In this document: one piece after another, positions 1 to 8,299 of the stretch
Layout: each line of letters starts with the position of its first letter
Position numbering within the stretch: position 1 is the first letter of the stretch
Source: Bacillus sp. SORGH_AS_0510
Lineage (GTDB): Bacteria; Bacillota; Bacilli; Bacillales; Cytobacillaceae
Direction: 5' to 3'
Assembly: GCF_030818775.1 (NCBI RefSeq)
Contig: NZ_JAUTAU010000001.1
Span: forward strand, 2,608,001 to 2,672,000
DNA length: 64,000 bases
Notes under the pieces: generated by a model
Databases searched by the model: none
What the model saw: only the letters and a program-made list of their open reading frames with translations
Told to the model about the DNA's origin: nothing
Program-made: the position numbers and the translations under genes

Positions 1-1248
1 AGAATTCTATTTAAATATCACTATTTATTAACAGAAAACCATGAGGAATTAGCTAGATTGATTGTACAAGAGAATGGTAAGGCTTACAAAGAAGCTTTTG
101 GTGAGGTACAACGCGGAATTGAGTGTGTGGAATTTGCATCAGGTGCACCAACGTTAATGATGGGCGAAACCTTAGCAGGGATTGCCGAAGATATTGACTC
201 GGAAATGTTCCGCTACCCATTAGGTGTTGTGGGCGGGATTACTCCATTTAACTTCCCGATGATGGTCCCTCTATGGATGTTTCCTCTAGCCGTTGCTTGT
301 GGAAACACTTTTGTATTAAAGCCATCTGAACGTACACCAATCTTAGCTAATCGACTCGCGGAGTTATTTACGGAGGCTGGAGCGCCAAATGGAGTCCTTA
401 ATGTGGTCCACGGTGCGCACGACGTTGTTAATGGCTTGCTTGAAAATAAGGATATTGCAGCTATTTCTTTTGTAGGTTCACAGCCAGTTGCTAAATATGT
501 ATATGAACGTGCTGCAGCCGAAGGCAAGCGTGTTCAAGCACTCTCTGGAGCAAAGAATCATCATATTGTCATGCCTGACGCAGACATGGATAAGGCTGTA
601 CAACATATTATCAGTTCAACTTTTGGAAGTGCGGGCCAACGATGCATGGCATGTAGTGCTGTTGTCGTGGTTGGAGACAACGAACCATTTGTTGCCGCAT
701 TAAGGAAGAAAGCGGATGAATTAATTATTGGCAACGGAATGGATGATGAAGTTTTATTAACTCCTGTTATTCGTAAAGAACACCGGGATAAAGTGCTCAC
801 TTATATCGAAAAGGGAATTGCAGAAGGCGCGGATTTAATTCGTGACGGACGGAGAGAGATGGAGGAATTTCCTGAAGGCAATTTCTTAGGACCTACCATC
901 TTTGATCATGTTACACCTGAAATGACAATTGCTAAAGATGAAATCTTTGCACCCGTATTAAGCCTTCTTCGTGCGAAGGACTTAGATGAGGGATTGGAAT
1001 ATATTCGGAAATCCAGATATGGAAATGGCGCAACGATTTATACCAACAATGCAAAGGCAATACGACAGTTCCGTGAAGAGGCTGACGCCGGCATGCTTGG
1101 TATAAATGTTGGTGTACCAGCTACTATGGCCTTCTTCCCATTCTCAGGCTGGAAGGATTCATTCTACGGTGATTTACACGTGAACGGAAAAGATGGATTA
1201 AACTTCTTTACACGTAAAAAAATGATTACGTCTCGTTTTGATGCTTAA
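1..1248 (+). CDS. mmsA: Methylmalonate/malonate-semialdehyde dehydrogenase (CoA-acylating), 5' truncated by window edge
   Basis: The frame is open from base 1, so the start lies outside the window; 415 residues remain. The protein is an aldehyde dehydrogenase of the MmsA/IolA type. It carries a cofactor-binding segment ([21 protein letters not shown]) and the catalytic cysteine in GQRCMAC. The family converts malonate or methylmalonate semialdehyde, CoA and NAD+ to acetyl-CoA or propionyl-CoA, CO2 and NADH in the cytosol. The aminotransferase 17 nt downstream on the same strand can supply malonate semialdehyde from beta-alanine, so the pair probably forms a beta-alanine or beta-aminoisobutyrate catabolic operon. 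An inositol role (iolA) is less likely, because no iol genes are visible. Confidence 0.93.
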   Translation, partial: RILFKYHYLLTENHEELARLIVQENGKAYKEAFGEVQRGIECVEFASGAPTLMMGETLAGIAEDIDSEMFRYPLGVVGGITPFNFPMMVPLWMFPLAVACGNTFVLKPSERTPILANRLAELFTEAGAPNGVLNVVHGAHDVVNGLLENKDIAAISFVGSQPVAKYVYERAAAEGKRVQALSGAKNHHIVMPDADMDKAVQHIISSTFGSAGQRCMACSAVVVVGDNEPFVAALRKKADELIIGNGMDDEVLLTPVIRKEHRDKVLTYIEKGIAEGADLIRDGRREMEEFPEGNFLGPTIFDHVTPEMTIAKDEIFAPVLSLLRAKDLDEGLEYIRKSRYGNGATIYTNNAKAIRQFREEADAGMLGINVGVPATMAFFPFSGWKDSFYGDLHVNGKDGLNFFTRKKMITSRFDA

Positions 1249-1265
1249 AATAGGGAGGGAGAAGA

Positions 1266-2618
1266 ATGGTTCAAACAAGTCGGACGAATGAGAATTTATT
1301 AGAGCAAGACGATAAGTATGTTTGGCATTCGATGAAGCCATATAACCCAAAGGCAACGATTGTTGCGACAAAAGCAGAAGGTTCATGGGTAACAGATGCG
1401 GATGGCAAGAGATATTTAGATGCAATGGCAGGGTTGTGGTGTGTGAATGTTGGGTACGGTAGAACTGAATTGGCTGAGGCAGCCTATGAGCAATTAAAAG
1501 AAATGGCTTATTTTCCACTTTCGCAAAGCCACGTACCAGCTATTAAATTAGCAGAAAAGTTGAATGAATTACTTGGAGATGAATATGTCATCTTTTTCTC
1601 AAATAGCGGTTCGGAAGCGAATGAGACAGCCTTTAAAATCGTCCGCCAATACCACCAACAAAAGGGGGAGCATAATCGCTATAAAATTGTTTCGCGCTAT
1701 CGTGCCTATCACGGAAATTCAATGGGAGCTTTGGCAGCAACTGGGCAGGCGCAAAGAAAATACAAATATGAACCGCTTGCACCTGGATTTGTCCATGTCT
1801 CACCACCGGACTCCTACCGTGATGAAATAAATGTGACAGATCCAAGAGAACTTTCCTCTGTGAAAGAGATAGATCGTACCATGACATGGGAACTTAGTGA
1901 AACGATTGCTGCAATGATTATGGAACCCATTATTACTGGAGGAGGCGTACTTGTTCCACCAGATGGTTATATGAAGGCAGCAAAAGAGGTATGTGAAAAA
2001 CACGGTGCCTTATTGATTGTAGATGAGGTTATTTGTGGATTTGGACGCACAGGGAAGCCATTTGGTTTTATGAATTACGATGTAAAGCCTGATATCATAA
2101 CAATGGCAAAAGGAATTACCAGCGCCTATTTACCTCTTTCAGCTACTGCCGTTCGAAAAGAAATTTACGAAGCATTTAAAGGGACGGAAGAATATGATTA
2201 CTTCCGTCATGTAAATACCTTCGGTGGAAATCCAGCGGCCTGTGCACTTGCATTGAAAAACCTTGAAATTATGGAAAAAGAAAAACTATTTGATCGTTCA
2301 AGGGATTTAGGAGCGCAGTTGTTAAACGATCTTACGAATTTATTACAGGATCATCCATTTGTAGGAAATGTTCGTGGTAAAGGGTTATTGATAGGAATAG
2401 AATTAGTGAGTGACAAAAATACTAAAGCGCCTTTAGAAGCGGACCTAGTTAACAAAGTGATTGCCGCCTGTAAAGAACAAGGTGTAATCATCGGTAAAAA
2501 TGGAGCTACTGTAGCTGGGTATAATAATGTATTAACTCTAGCGCCGCCATTGAATATTGAACAGAAGGATCTACAATATATCACTAAAACACTTACTGAG
2601 GCTCTTAATAAACTTTAA
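1266..2618 (+). CDS. Class III PLP aminotransferase, probable beta-alanine/omega-amino acid:pyruvate type
   Basis: This 450-residue protein is a full-length class III (omega) aminotransferase. The PLP-anchoring lysine is Lys282 in MAKGITS, the cofactor-contacting Asp253 lies in IVDEVICGFG, and the SGSEANE phosphate-binding segment is near residue 117. The ATG at 1266 has a GGAGGGAG ribosome site. Relatives (B. subtilis YhxA, B. megaterium omega-transaminase) move an omega or beta amino group to pyruvate. Next to mmsA, beta-alanine or beta-aminoisobutyrate is the likely donor, and the semialdehyde product goes to MmsA. The exact substrate cannot be read from sequence. A strong terminator follows directly, so the gene is not transcriptionally fused to the BMC operon. 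Confidence 0.88.
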   Translation: MVQTSRTNENLLEQDDKYVWHSMKPYNPKATIVATKAEGSWVTDADGKRYLDAMAGLWCVNVGYGRTELAEAAYEQLKEMAYFPLSQSHVPAIKLAEKLNELLGDEYVIFFSNSGSEANETAFKIVRQYHQQKGEHNRYKIVSRYRAYHGNSMGALAATGQAQRKYKYEPLAPGFVHVSPPDSYRDEINVTDPRELSSVKEIDRTMTWELSETIAAMIMEPIITGGGVLVPPDGYMKAAKEVCEKHGALLIVDEVICGFGRTGKPFGFMNYDVKPDIITMAKGITSAYLPLSATAVRKEIYEAFKGTEEYDYFRHVNTFGGNPAACALALKNLEIMEKEKLFDRSRDLGAQLLNDLTNLLQDHPFVGNVRGKGLLIGIELVSDKNTKAPLEADLVNKVIAACKEQGVIIGKNGATVAGYNNVLTLAPPLNIEQKDLQYITKTLTEALNKL

Positions 2619-2630
2619 TAAATGATGTGG

Positions 2631-2680
2631 AAAAGAACACTCGTCAGCTTACAAATTGTAATTGGCGAGTGTTCTTTTTT
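2631..2680 (+). terminator. Rho-independent terminator after the aminotransferase gene
   Basis: A perfect 10-bp stem (2634-2643 with 2666-2675) is followed by a run of T. It closes the mmsA-aminotransferase unit. Confidence 0.9.
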
Positions 2681-2777
2681 TCATGCTGTACAAGGTCACA
2701 AAATCGACAAAATAGTGAAATACTACTGAAAGAGTTGTATGAAATTAAAAAAATGTCGAAATACTCCGAAAGAGTGA

Positions 2778-2805
2778 TTGACAGAAACCTTGCATCGGTT
2801 ATAAT
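2778..2805 (+). promoter_or_regulatory. Sigma-A promoter of the BMC operon
   Basis: A consensus TTGACA (2778-2783) and a consensus TATAAT (2800-2805) are separated by 16 bp. The long leader to deoR (about 150 nt) contains a perfect 9-bp inverted repeat (2847-2855 with 2865-2873) and a cre-like site. A weaker alternative (TTGAAA at 2908, TTTAAT at 2932) would place the transcript start almost on the ribosome site and is less likely. Confidence 0.75.
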
Positions 2806-2846
2806 GAAATTAGCAAATGTTCATCCAAGATTTACATAATTTCATT

Positions 2847-2873
2847 AGAATGCATTTAGAAGTCATGCATTCT
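2847..2873. promoter_or_regulatory. Inverted repeat in the BMC operon leader, candidate DeoR operator
   Basis: Two perfect 9-bp arms (AGAATGCAT and ATGCATTCT) are separated by 9 nt, about 35-60 nt downstream of the predicted transcript start and upstream of deoR. It could be an operator for the DeoR protein encoded just downstream, or a leader hairpin. It lacks the T run of a terminator. The function is inferred. Confidence 0.4.
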
Positions 2874-2890
2874 TTATTTAAACACAATGA

Positions 2891-2904
2891 TGTAACCGTT
2901 TACT
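2891..2904. promoter_or_regulatory. cre-like site (catabolite repression) in the BMC leader
   Basis: TGTAACCGTTTACT matches the CcpA consensus TGWNANCGNTNWCA at every position except the last. It lies downstream of the promoter, where bound CcpA would act as a roadblock. A deoxyribose-phosphate operon under glucose repression would fit. A close relative of this site occurs at 10779. Confidence 0.55.
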
Positions 2905-2964
2905 TGTTTGAAAAGATTGGGAGTTTAGAATTTTAATAACATTAAAGATAAGGTGAATGAATTT

Positions 2965-3927
2965 ATGGCGGATGAAAAGATTTCGCGCCTTGTTGAAGTA
3001 GCTAAAATGTATTATCAATTAGACTATAGTCAACAAGAAATTGCGAAAAAGTTAGGCATTTCCCGCCCCACCGTCTCCAGACTTTTGATGCAAGCCGTCG
3101 AGGAAGGTGTTGTTCATATAAAAATATGTGATCCTGCTGAAGATGTTCAAGAACTTGCATCGCAGGTAAAGGAGCTTTTTCAGTTAAAGCACTGTATTGT
3201 TGCTCCTATCCCTGAATACGAGGATGAACTTATTAAAGAAAAGCTTGGAGAAGTTTCGGCGGATTACTTATATGGCATCGTCCAAAGTGGAGATACCATC
3301 GGAATTACATGGGGAACAACCCTTTTTCAACTAGTGAAAAATCTGCAACCTAAGAATGTGAAGGATGTTACTGTTGTTCAGCTAAATGGTGGGGTGAGTT
3401 ACTCGGAGTCAAATACATATGCATCAGAGATCATCAATGGTATTGCCAATGCCTTTCACACCACACCACATTTTTTGCCAGTACCCGCTGTTGTAGATCA
3501 TATTGTTGTCAAACAGGCAATTATTGCTGACAGACATGTAAAGAAGATACTAGAACTAGGGCGACAGGCAAATATTACGATTTTTACGGTTGGCGAACCA
3601 AGCGAACATTCTACTTTGATGCATGCGGGCTACTTTTTAGACAATGACGTTGAAATTCTGAAATCGAATAAAACGGTTGGGGATATATGCTCTAGGTTTA
3701 TTGATATTGAAGGGCGCATAAGCCATGAGGCTTTAAATGATCGAACGATCGGGATTGAACTCTCCCATTTAGCGGAAAAAGAGTATGGAATTCTTATTGC
3801 AGGTGGAAATTCAAAAATTGATGGGATATATGGCGCCCTTAAGGGCAGACATGCCAATGTACTCATAACCGACCAATATACTGCCAAAGCTTTACTCGAT
3901 ATGGGAGGTGATAATCAGAATGGATAA
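2965..3927 (+). CDS. deoR: DeoR-type (SorC family) transcriptional regulator of deoxyribose-phosphate genes
   Basis: This 320-residue regulator has an N-terminal helix-turn-helix (DYSQQEIAKKLGIS, then RPTVSRLL) and a C-terminal SorC-type sugar-phosphate-binding domain (GITWGTTLFQLVKNL, FTVGEP, NDRTIGIEL, ITDQYTAKALL). It closely resembles B. subtilis DeoR, which is induced by deoxyribose-5-phosphate; that is the substrate of the deoC product at the end of this operon. The ATG at 2965 is preferred because AAGGTG lies 9 nt upstream; an in-frame GTG at 2953 overlaps that ribosome site. As first gene of the operon it probably autoregulates. It overlaps pduL by 8 nt. Confidence 0.9.
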   Translation: MADEKISRLVEVAKMYYQLDYSQQEIAKKLGISRPTVSRLLMQAVEEGVVHIKICDPAEDVQELASQVKELFQLKHCIVAPIPEYEDELIKEKLGEVSADYLYGIVQSGDTIGITWGTTLFQLVKNLQPKNVKDVTVVQLNGGVSYSESNTYASEIINGIANAFHTTPHFLPVPAVVDHIVVKQAIIADRHVKKILELGRQANITIFTVGEPSEHSTLMHAGYFLDNDVEILKSNKTVGDICSRFIDIEGRISHEALNDRTIGIELSHLAEKEYGILIAGGNSKIDGIYGALKGRHANVLITDQYTAKALLDMGGDNQNG

Positions 3928-4579
3928 AGAGAAAATAAGAGTACTAGTTGAAGAGATTGTCAGAGCTCAACTCCAACAATCGAAACAAGTACCGATTGCA
4001 GCTTCGAACCGACATATTCATCTCTCACCCGAACACGTGGACCGATTGTTTGGAAAAGGCTATGAATTAAATAAACTGAAAGATTTATCTCAGCCTAATC
4101 AATTTGCTGCAAAGGAAACTGTTACACTAATCGGTCCAAAGGGGAAGATTCCGAATGTTCGCGTTCTAGGCCCAGCGAGGGGAAATACACAAGTAGAAGT
4201 ATCTTTATTTGATGGCTTTACACTTGGTGTCAAACCTCCAATCCGAAACTCCGGAGATATTAAGGGGTCTGAATCTATCACAATTCAAGGACCTCGAGGT
4301 CAGGTCACGATTAATGAAGGCCTGATTTGTGCCGCACGCCATATACATATGCATACTAGTGATGGAGAAGCGTTTGGTGTTTCAGACGGAGACCGTGTTC
4401 AAGTAAAAGTCGAAGGTGAACGAGGGATTGTTTTTTCCAATGTTCTAATTCGAATTTCACCGAAATACAAACTTGAAATGCATATTGATATTGATGAAGC
4501 AAATGCAGCAAATATCAAAAATGGTCAAATTGGTGAGATTGTAGCCATTGAAAGTCAAATGCAAGTGGGTGGAGGCTGA
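3920..4579 (+). CDS. pduL: PduL-type phosphotransacylase with encapsulation peptide
   Basis: This 219-residue protein has the tandem PduL fold. The zinc-binding histidines are His32 and His34 (SNRHIHLS), with a second cluster in AARHIHMH near residue 140. PduL converts an acyl-CoA and phosphate to an acyl-phosphate and recycles CoA inside microcompartments; acetyl-CoA is the expected substrate here. Residues 1-20 form an amphipathic helix (EKIRVLVEEIVRAQLQQ) of the type that targets cargo to the shell lumen, followed by a short linker. The ATG at 3920 has GGGAGGTG 9 nt upstream; the in-frame GTG at 3908 lies inside that site. The stop overlaps the next gene's start, which suggests translational coupling. 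Confidence 0.93.
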   Translation: MDKEKIRVLVEEIVRAQLQQSKQVPIAASNRHIHLSPEHVDRLFGKGYELNKLKDLSQPNQFAAKETVTLIGPKGKIPNVRVLGPARGNTQVEVSLFDGFTLGVKPPIRNSGDIKGSESITIQGPRGQVTINEGLICAARHIHMHTSDGEAFGVSDGDRVQVKVEGERGIVFSNVLIRISPKYKLEMHIDIDEANAANIKNGQIGEIVAIESQMQVGGG

Positions 4580-5313
4580 TGCTGGTGGATATCCAATCCC
4601 AGATTAAATTACTAGTTCAGCAAGTGGTCGAAGCTTATTTAAAAGAAAAAGTGTTAGAAAATGATAAAAAGCCAATTTCTATTTTATTAGGTTATGAATC
4701 TCAACAACCGTCAGATGTTTTGGAAGCGATTACCCCGCTTCTAGATTTTTACGACGTGAAACTCATCTTATCAAAAGAGTGGGTTCGTTCTACCCCCTCA
4801 TTAAGTAACCGACCAGTTGTTTTATTAGAAGAAGCTACACAACAAGAATTGACAAAGATTATCGAAGAAACAGCTGTACTGGTTGTTCCAGCTGCTTCCT
4901 ACCGGTTGTTATCAAAACTTGCATTGACAATGGATGATGAACTATCAGTATGGTTGGCTATTCAATATCAATTACTAGGTAAGCCTGTTGTGATTGCAAA
5001 CAATGGAGTTGAACCAAATGTGTATCAACAAATCCATGCTCCACATACAGTTCAGGAACGCTTGCAGAACTATATAAGACAAATCCAGACAGACCAAGTG
5101 AAATGGGTACCGCTAAATAAACTCATTCAAACGGTCGAGGACCAAGTTACCGCTACTGAAGAAAAGCAGACTCTAATTCTAGCAAAGCATGTGGAGAAAG
5201 CCTTCCAGGCTGGATTAAAAGAACTGAATGTTCCGCATAAGAGTAGAATCACTCCTTCAGCAAAGGATGCAGCGAAAGAATTAAACATTATCATTGCGAA
5301 GTCAAACGCTTGA
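4579..5313 (+). CDS. BMC-associated flavoprotein-domain-like protein with N-terminal targeting helix
   Basis: This 244-residue protein starts with an amphipathic helix (IQSQIKLLVQQVVEAYL) like the other cargo proteins. The middle part resembles the Flavoprotein domain family: VLVVPAASYRLLSKLAL, then GKPVVIANNGVEP. The C-terminus has RITPSAKDAAKEL, a motif shared by several BMC-locus proteins. Similar genes occur in other BMC loci without a firmly known role; flavin binding and an electron-transfer role are inference. The ATG at 4579 overlaps the pduL stop but is only 3 nt from GGAGG; the in-frame GTG at 4585 has 9-nt spacing and may be the true start. Confidence 0.7.
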   Translation: MLVDIQSQIKLLVQQVVEAYLKEKVLENDKKPISILLGYESQQPSDVLEAITPLLDFYDVKLILSKEWVRSTPSLSNRPVVLLEEATQQELTKIIEETAVLVVPAASYRLLSKLALTMDDELSVWLAIQYQLLGKPVVIANNGVEPNVYQQIHAPHTVQERLQNYIRQIQTDQVKWVPLNKLIQTVEDQVTATEEKQTLILAKHVEKAFQAGLKELNVPHKSRITPSAKDAAKELNIIIAKSNA

Positions 5314-5326
5314 AAGGAGGGACACA

Positions 5327-5626
5327 ATGATTATTTGTAAGGTAGTTGGTTCCATTGTATCCACCACTAAAGCAGAAAAGCTTACAGGGAAGAAACTTCT
5401 TATTGTACAACCACTTGATATGAAGAGTATCGAAGAAGACGGGAAACCGCTTGTTGCCATTGATACTGTTGGATCTGGTGTAGGAGAAGTGGTATTGCTT
5501 GTCAGCGGTAGTTCAGCAAGACAAACAGAGATTACAAACGGTGTCCCGGTTGATGCGGCAATTGTTGGGATTGTCGATCAAATTGAAATACAAGGGTCAT
5601 TAACCTTTAATAAAGGAGGTAATTAA
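5327..5626 (+). CDS. BMC-P shell vertex protein (EutN/CcmL family), copy 1
   Basis: This 99-residue protein is a typical EutN/CcmL/PduN pentamer that caps compartment vertices. Family hallmarks are the N-terminal CKVVGSIVSTTK, LLIVQPLD, LVAIDTVGSGVGEVVLLVSGSSAR and the final VDAAIVGIVDQI. The ATG at 5327 is chosen over upstream in-frame codons because AAAGGAGG sits 6 nt before it and the protein then begins exactly where the family does. It is one of three BMC-P genes in this operon; this copy is the longest and has a short C-terminal tail after the last strand. Confidence 0.93.
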   Translation: MIICKVVGSIVSTTKAEKLTGKKLLIVQPLDMKSIEEDGKPLVAIDTVGSGVGEVVLLVSGSSARQTEITNGVPVDAAIVGIVDQIEIQGSLTFNKGGN

Positions 5627-5628
5627 TT

Positions 5629-7056
5629 TTGCAAGTAAATGAAACCGATATCAAAAAGATGGTTGAACAAGTGCTGATGCAATTAGGCCAAAACCAAACT
5701 GCTGCTGCACCTGTTGCATCTCAAAATGATATTAGCTTAGGTGATGGTGTGTTTGCTACTGTCGACGAGGCAGTCGATGCAGCAAGAGTTGCATGGGAAA
5801 AGCTTCGCAAACTGCCATTATCAACTAGAAGACAAATAATAGAAAACATGAGAGAAACTAGCCGTAAGCATGTCAGTGAACTTGCACAGCTTGCAGTTGA
5901 AGAAACGAAGCTGGGTAGAGTCGATGATAAAGTTGCAAAGATTCTTTTAGCAACAAATAAGACACCTGGTGTGGAAGACCTTGTAAGTACTGCTTATTCG
6001 GGTGATGATGGATTGACACTGGTAGAATATGCACCAATCGGAGTATTTGGTTCAATTACACCATCTACCAACCCGGCAGCAACAGTGATTAACAATTCTA
6101 TTTCATTAATTGCAGCAGGGAATACTGTTGTTTACAATCCACATCCAAGTGCAAAACGTGTTTCTATTAAAACCCTGAAGCTATTGAACCAAGCGATTGT
6201 AGAAGCGGGCGGGCCTGAAAATACTTTAACATCTGTGGCATCTCCTAACTTAGAAACGTCCGCACAAGTCATGAACCATCCGAAGGTTAATGCACTTGTA
6301 GTTACAGGTGGAGGGCCAGTTGTAAAAGCAGCGATGGCTGTAGGAAAAAAGGTAATTGCAGCAGGACCAGGAAATCCACCAGTTGTTGTGGATGAGACAG
6401 CCATTATTTCGAAAGCAGCAGCAGATATTGTTAAGGGTGCAAGCTTTGATAACAATGTTTTATGTACTGCAGAAAAAGAAGTTTTCGTTGTTGACAAGGT
6501 GGCTAATGCTCTTAAAGCAGAAATGGTGAAGAATGGGGCTGTAGAGCTTAAAGGGTTCCAATTTGAAAAACTTCTTGAAACAGTCATGGTGAAGAAAAAC
6601 GATAAGTTTTATCCAAACAGAGATTTTATTGGAAAAGATGCTTCTGTCATTTTACAAGCTGCAGGCATCCAAGTAAGCCCAACAGTGAAGCTTATTATTG
6701 CGGAAACAAGTAAGGATCATCCATTAGTAATGACAGAAATGTTAATGCCGGTATTACCGATTGTTAGAGTTCCTGATGTTGAGACAGCCATAGAATTAGC
6801 TGTTATTGCTGAAAAAGGAAATCGACATACTGCAATTATGCATTCACAAAATGTAACCAACCTAACAAAGATGGCGCAAGAAATTCAAGCGACGATTTTT
6901 GTTAAAAATGGCCCTTCTGTTGCTGGATTAGGCTTTGAAAGTGAAGGATTCACTACACTGACAATTGCCGGTCCAACAGGCGAAGGATTAACAAGTGCAA
7001 AGACATTTACACGTCAGCGCCGCTGCGTTTTAGTAGATGGATTTAGAATTATATAG
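5629..7056 (+). CDS. pduP: CoA-acylating aldehyde dehydrogenase of BMC type (PduP/EutE-like) with encapsulation peptide
   Basis: This 475-residue enzyme oxidises an aldehyde to acyl-CoA with NAD+ and CoA. The catalytic cysteine is Cys279 in NNVLCTAEKE, and the substrate and cofactor segments TPSTNPAAT and AAGPGNPPVVVD are typical of PduP/EutE. Residues 1-20 (VNETDIKKMVEQVLMQLGQ) form an amphipathic targeting helix joined to the enzyme by an Ala/Pro/Gln-rich linker. The TTG start at 5629 has a near-perfect AAAGGAGGT 8 nt upstream and there is no better ATG. Its likely substrate here is acetaldehyde made by DeoC, giving acetyl-CoA for PduL. No alcohol dehydrogenase lies in the operon to reoxidise the NADH. 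Confidence 0.93.
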   Translation: MQVNETDIKKMVEQVLMQLGQNQTAAAPVASQNDISLGDGVFATVDEAVDAARVAWEKLRKLPLSTRRQIIENMRETSRKHVSELAQLAVEETKLGRVDDKVAKILLATNKTPGVEDLVSTAYSGDDGLTLVEYAPIGVFGSITPSTNPAATVINNSISLIAAGNTVVYNPHPSAKRVSIKTLKLLNQAIVEAGGPENTLTSVASPNLETSAQVMNHPKVNALVVTGGGPVVKAAMAVGKKVIAAGPGNPPVVVDETAIISKAAADIVKGASFDNNVLCTAEKEVFVVDKVANALKAEMVKNGAVELKGFQFEKLLETVMVKKNDKFYPNRDFIGKDASVILQAAGIQVSPTVKLIIAETSKDHPLVMTEMLMPVLPIVRVPDVETAIELAVIAEKGNRHTAIMHSQNVTNLTKMAQEIQATIFVKNGPSVAGLGFESEGFTTLTIAGPTGEGLTSAKTFTRQRRCVLVDGFRII

Positions 7057-7169
7057 TGAGGTGTTAGTCATTGGCTAAAGCAAAAGAAGAAAAAACAGTC
7101 ACTTCACAGGAAGAGAAAGCAAAAAAACAAGAAAAACAAAAATTAGAGGTTACTAGAGGAGGAAATAAA

Positions 7170-7448
7170 ATGGGTCAGGAAGCATTAGGAATGATTGAAA
7201 CAAAAGGTTTAGTAGGAGCAATTGAGGCAGCAGATGCAATGGTTAAAGCTGCAAACGTAACATTAGTAGGAAGAGAATTAGTAGGTGCAGGTCTTGTAAC
7301 TGTTATGGTTCGCGGAGATGTTGGTGCTGTAAAAGCGGCAACTGAAGCGGGTGCAGAAGCAGCTCAGCGTGTAGGATCATTATTATCTGTACATGTCATT
7401 CCACGTCCAAACGGTGATGTTGAAGGAATTCTACCAAAGGCTGAATAA
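7170..7448 (+). CDS. BMC-H shell hexamer protein, copy 1, with possible longer form from TTG 7071
   Basis: From ATG 7170 (ribosome site AGAGGAGG, 7 nt spacing) this is a canonical 92-residue PduA/CcmK-type hexamer subunit: [37 protein letters not shown] and the ending HVIPRP. The frame stays open upstream to TTG 7071, which has its own GTGAGGTG site 7 nt before it. That start would add 33 residues rich in Lys and Glu to the N-terminus, and the second ribosome site would lie within the coding sequence. Either or both products may be made; the paralogue at 9279 lacks the extension. Hexamers tile the shell facets, with small pores for metabolites. Confidence 0.9.
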   Translation: MGQEALGMIETKGLVGAIEAADAMVKAANVTLVGRELVGAGLVTVMVRGDVGAVKAATEAGAEAAQRVGSLLSVHVIPRPNGDVEGILPKAE

Positions 7449-7459
7449 GGGGCATTAGA

Positions 7460-8299
7460 ATGGAACAATCCATTGAAAACTATATAAAAAATCTGGTCAG
7501 AGATGTAATTGGCCAGACTCTAGGTGGTCTACAATCTCAAAGGGATCGTCAAACCTACGTTATCGCCAATTGGAAGATGAACAAAAATCTAGCTGAGACT
7601 GCTGAGTTTTTCCAACAAATCAATAGCAGTAAGGACGTTTCTGTTGTTGTTTGTCCTCCGACACAGCTACTGTATCCTGCCCATCTTTTTATCAAACAAT
7701 CTGGAAAGCCGATTGGGTTGGGTGGTCAGAACGTACACTGGGCTGAAAAAGGTGCTTACACCGGAGAAACATCCATTAATATGTTAAAGGATGTTGGATG
7801 TGATTATTGTATCATCGGGCATTCCGAAAGAAGACAATATGCTGGTGAAGATGATCAACTAATTAATAAAAAGGCTAGTCTAGCTATTCAGGCTGGGATT
7901 ACCCCTATCATCTGCATCGGAGAAACCCTAGAAGAAAAGAATTCAATGCAGACAGAACATGTGTTATCTACACAACTTATTGGTGCATTGAAAGAAATCG
8001 ATTCACATAATTTCATTCTAGCTTATGAACCGGTTTGGGCGATTGGGACAGGTCAGTCTGCTACGGCTGAACTAGCACAGCAAACACATGCTTATATTCG
8101 GTCCGTTTTAACAAAATTAATCGGAGATAAAGCAGAAGGTATATCGATTTTGTATGGTGGGTCTGCAAATGAAAGTAACGCTGCTGAATACAGTGCTATG
8201 CCAGATATTGATGGCGTACTGGTCGGTGGCGCTAGCCTAAATGCAAAGTCATTTGATGCAATTATCAATGTATTTGCCAAAGGAGATCAAAATCAATGA
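7460..8299 (+). CDS. tpiA: Triosephosphate isomerase with N-terminal encapsulation peptide
   Basis: This 279-residue protein is about 27 residues longer at the N-terminus than ordinary TPI. All catalytic residues are present: Lys39 in NWKMNK, the histidine in IIGHSERR and the glutamate in AYEPVWAIGTG, followed by the phosphate-binding GGSA segment. The extra N-terminus (SIENYIKNLVRDVIGQTLGG) is an amphipathic helix like those on the neighbouring BMC enzymes. TPI interconverts glyceraldehyde-3-phosphate and dihydroxyacetone phosphate, so here it would process the second product of DeoC inside the shell. It is probably not the cell's glycolytic TPI, which Bacilli encode in a gapA-pgk-tpiA-pgm cluster. 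It overlaps rpiB by 4 nt. Confidence 0.92.
   Translation: MEQSIENYIKNLVRDVIGQTLGGLQSQRDRQTYVIANWKMNKNLAETAEFFQQINSSKDVSVVVCPPTQLLYPAHLFIKQSGKPIGLGGQNVHWAEKGAYTGETSINMLKDVGCDYCIIGHSERRQYAGEDDQLINKKASLAIQAGITPIICIGETLEEKNSMQTEHVLSTQLIGALKEIDSHNFILAYEPVWAIGTGQSATAELAQQTHAYIRSVLTKLIGDKAEGISILYGGSANESNAAEYSAMPDIDGVLVGGASLNAKSFDAIINVFAKGDQNQ

Noticed and set aside
58..60. TTG at 58 as the start of mmsA
   Set aside because: The frame is open back to base 1 with normal MmsA sequence ([14 protein letters not shown]), so the gene is cut by the window edge.
2627..2839. Possible 70-residue coding frame after the aminotransferase gene
   Set aside because: It runs through the terminator hairpin and the BMC promoter, has no ribosome site and has unlike codon use.
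5294..5326. Upstream start for the first BMC-P gene
   Set aside because: The codons lie before the AAAGGAGG site and the added residues are not part of the family. ATG 5327 is correct.
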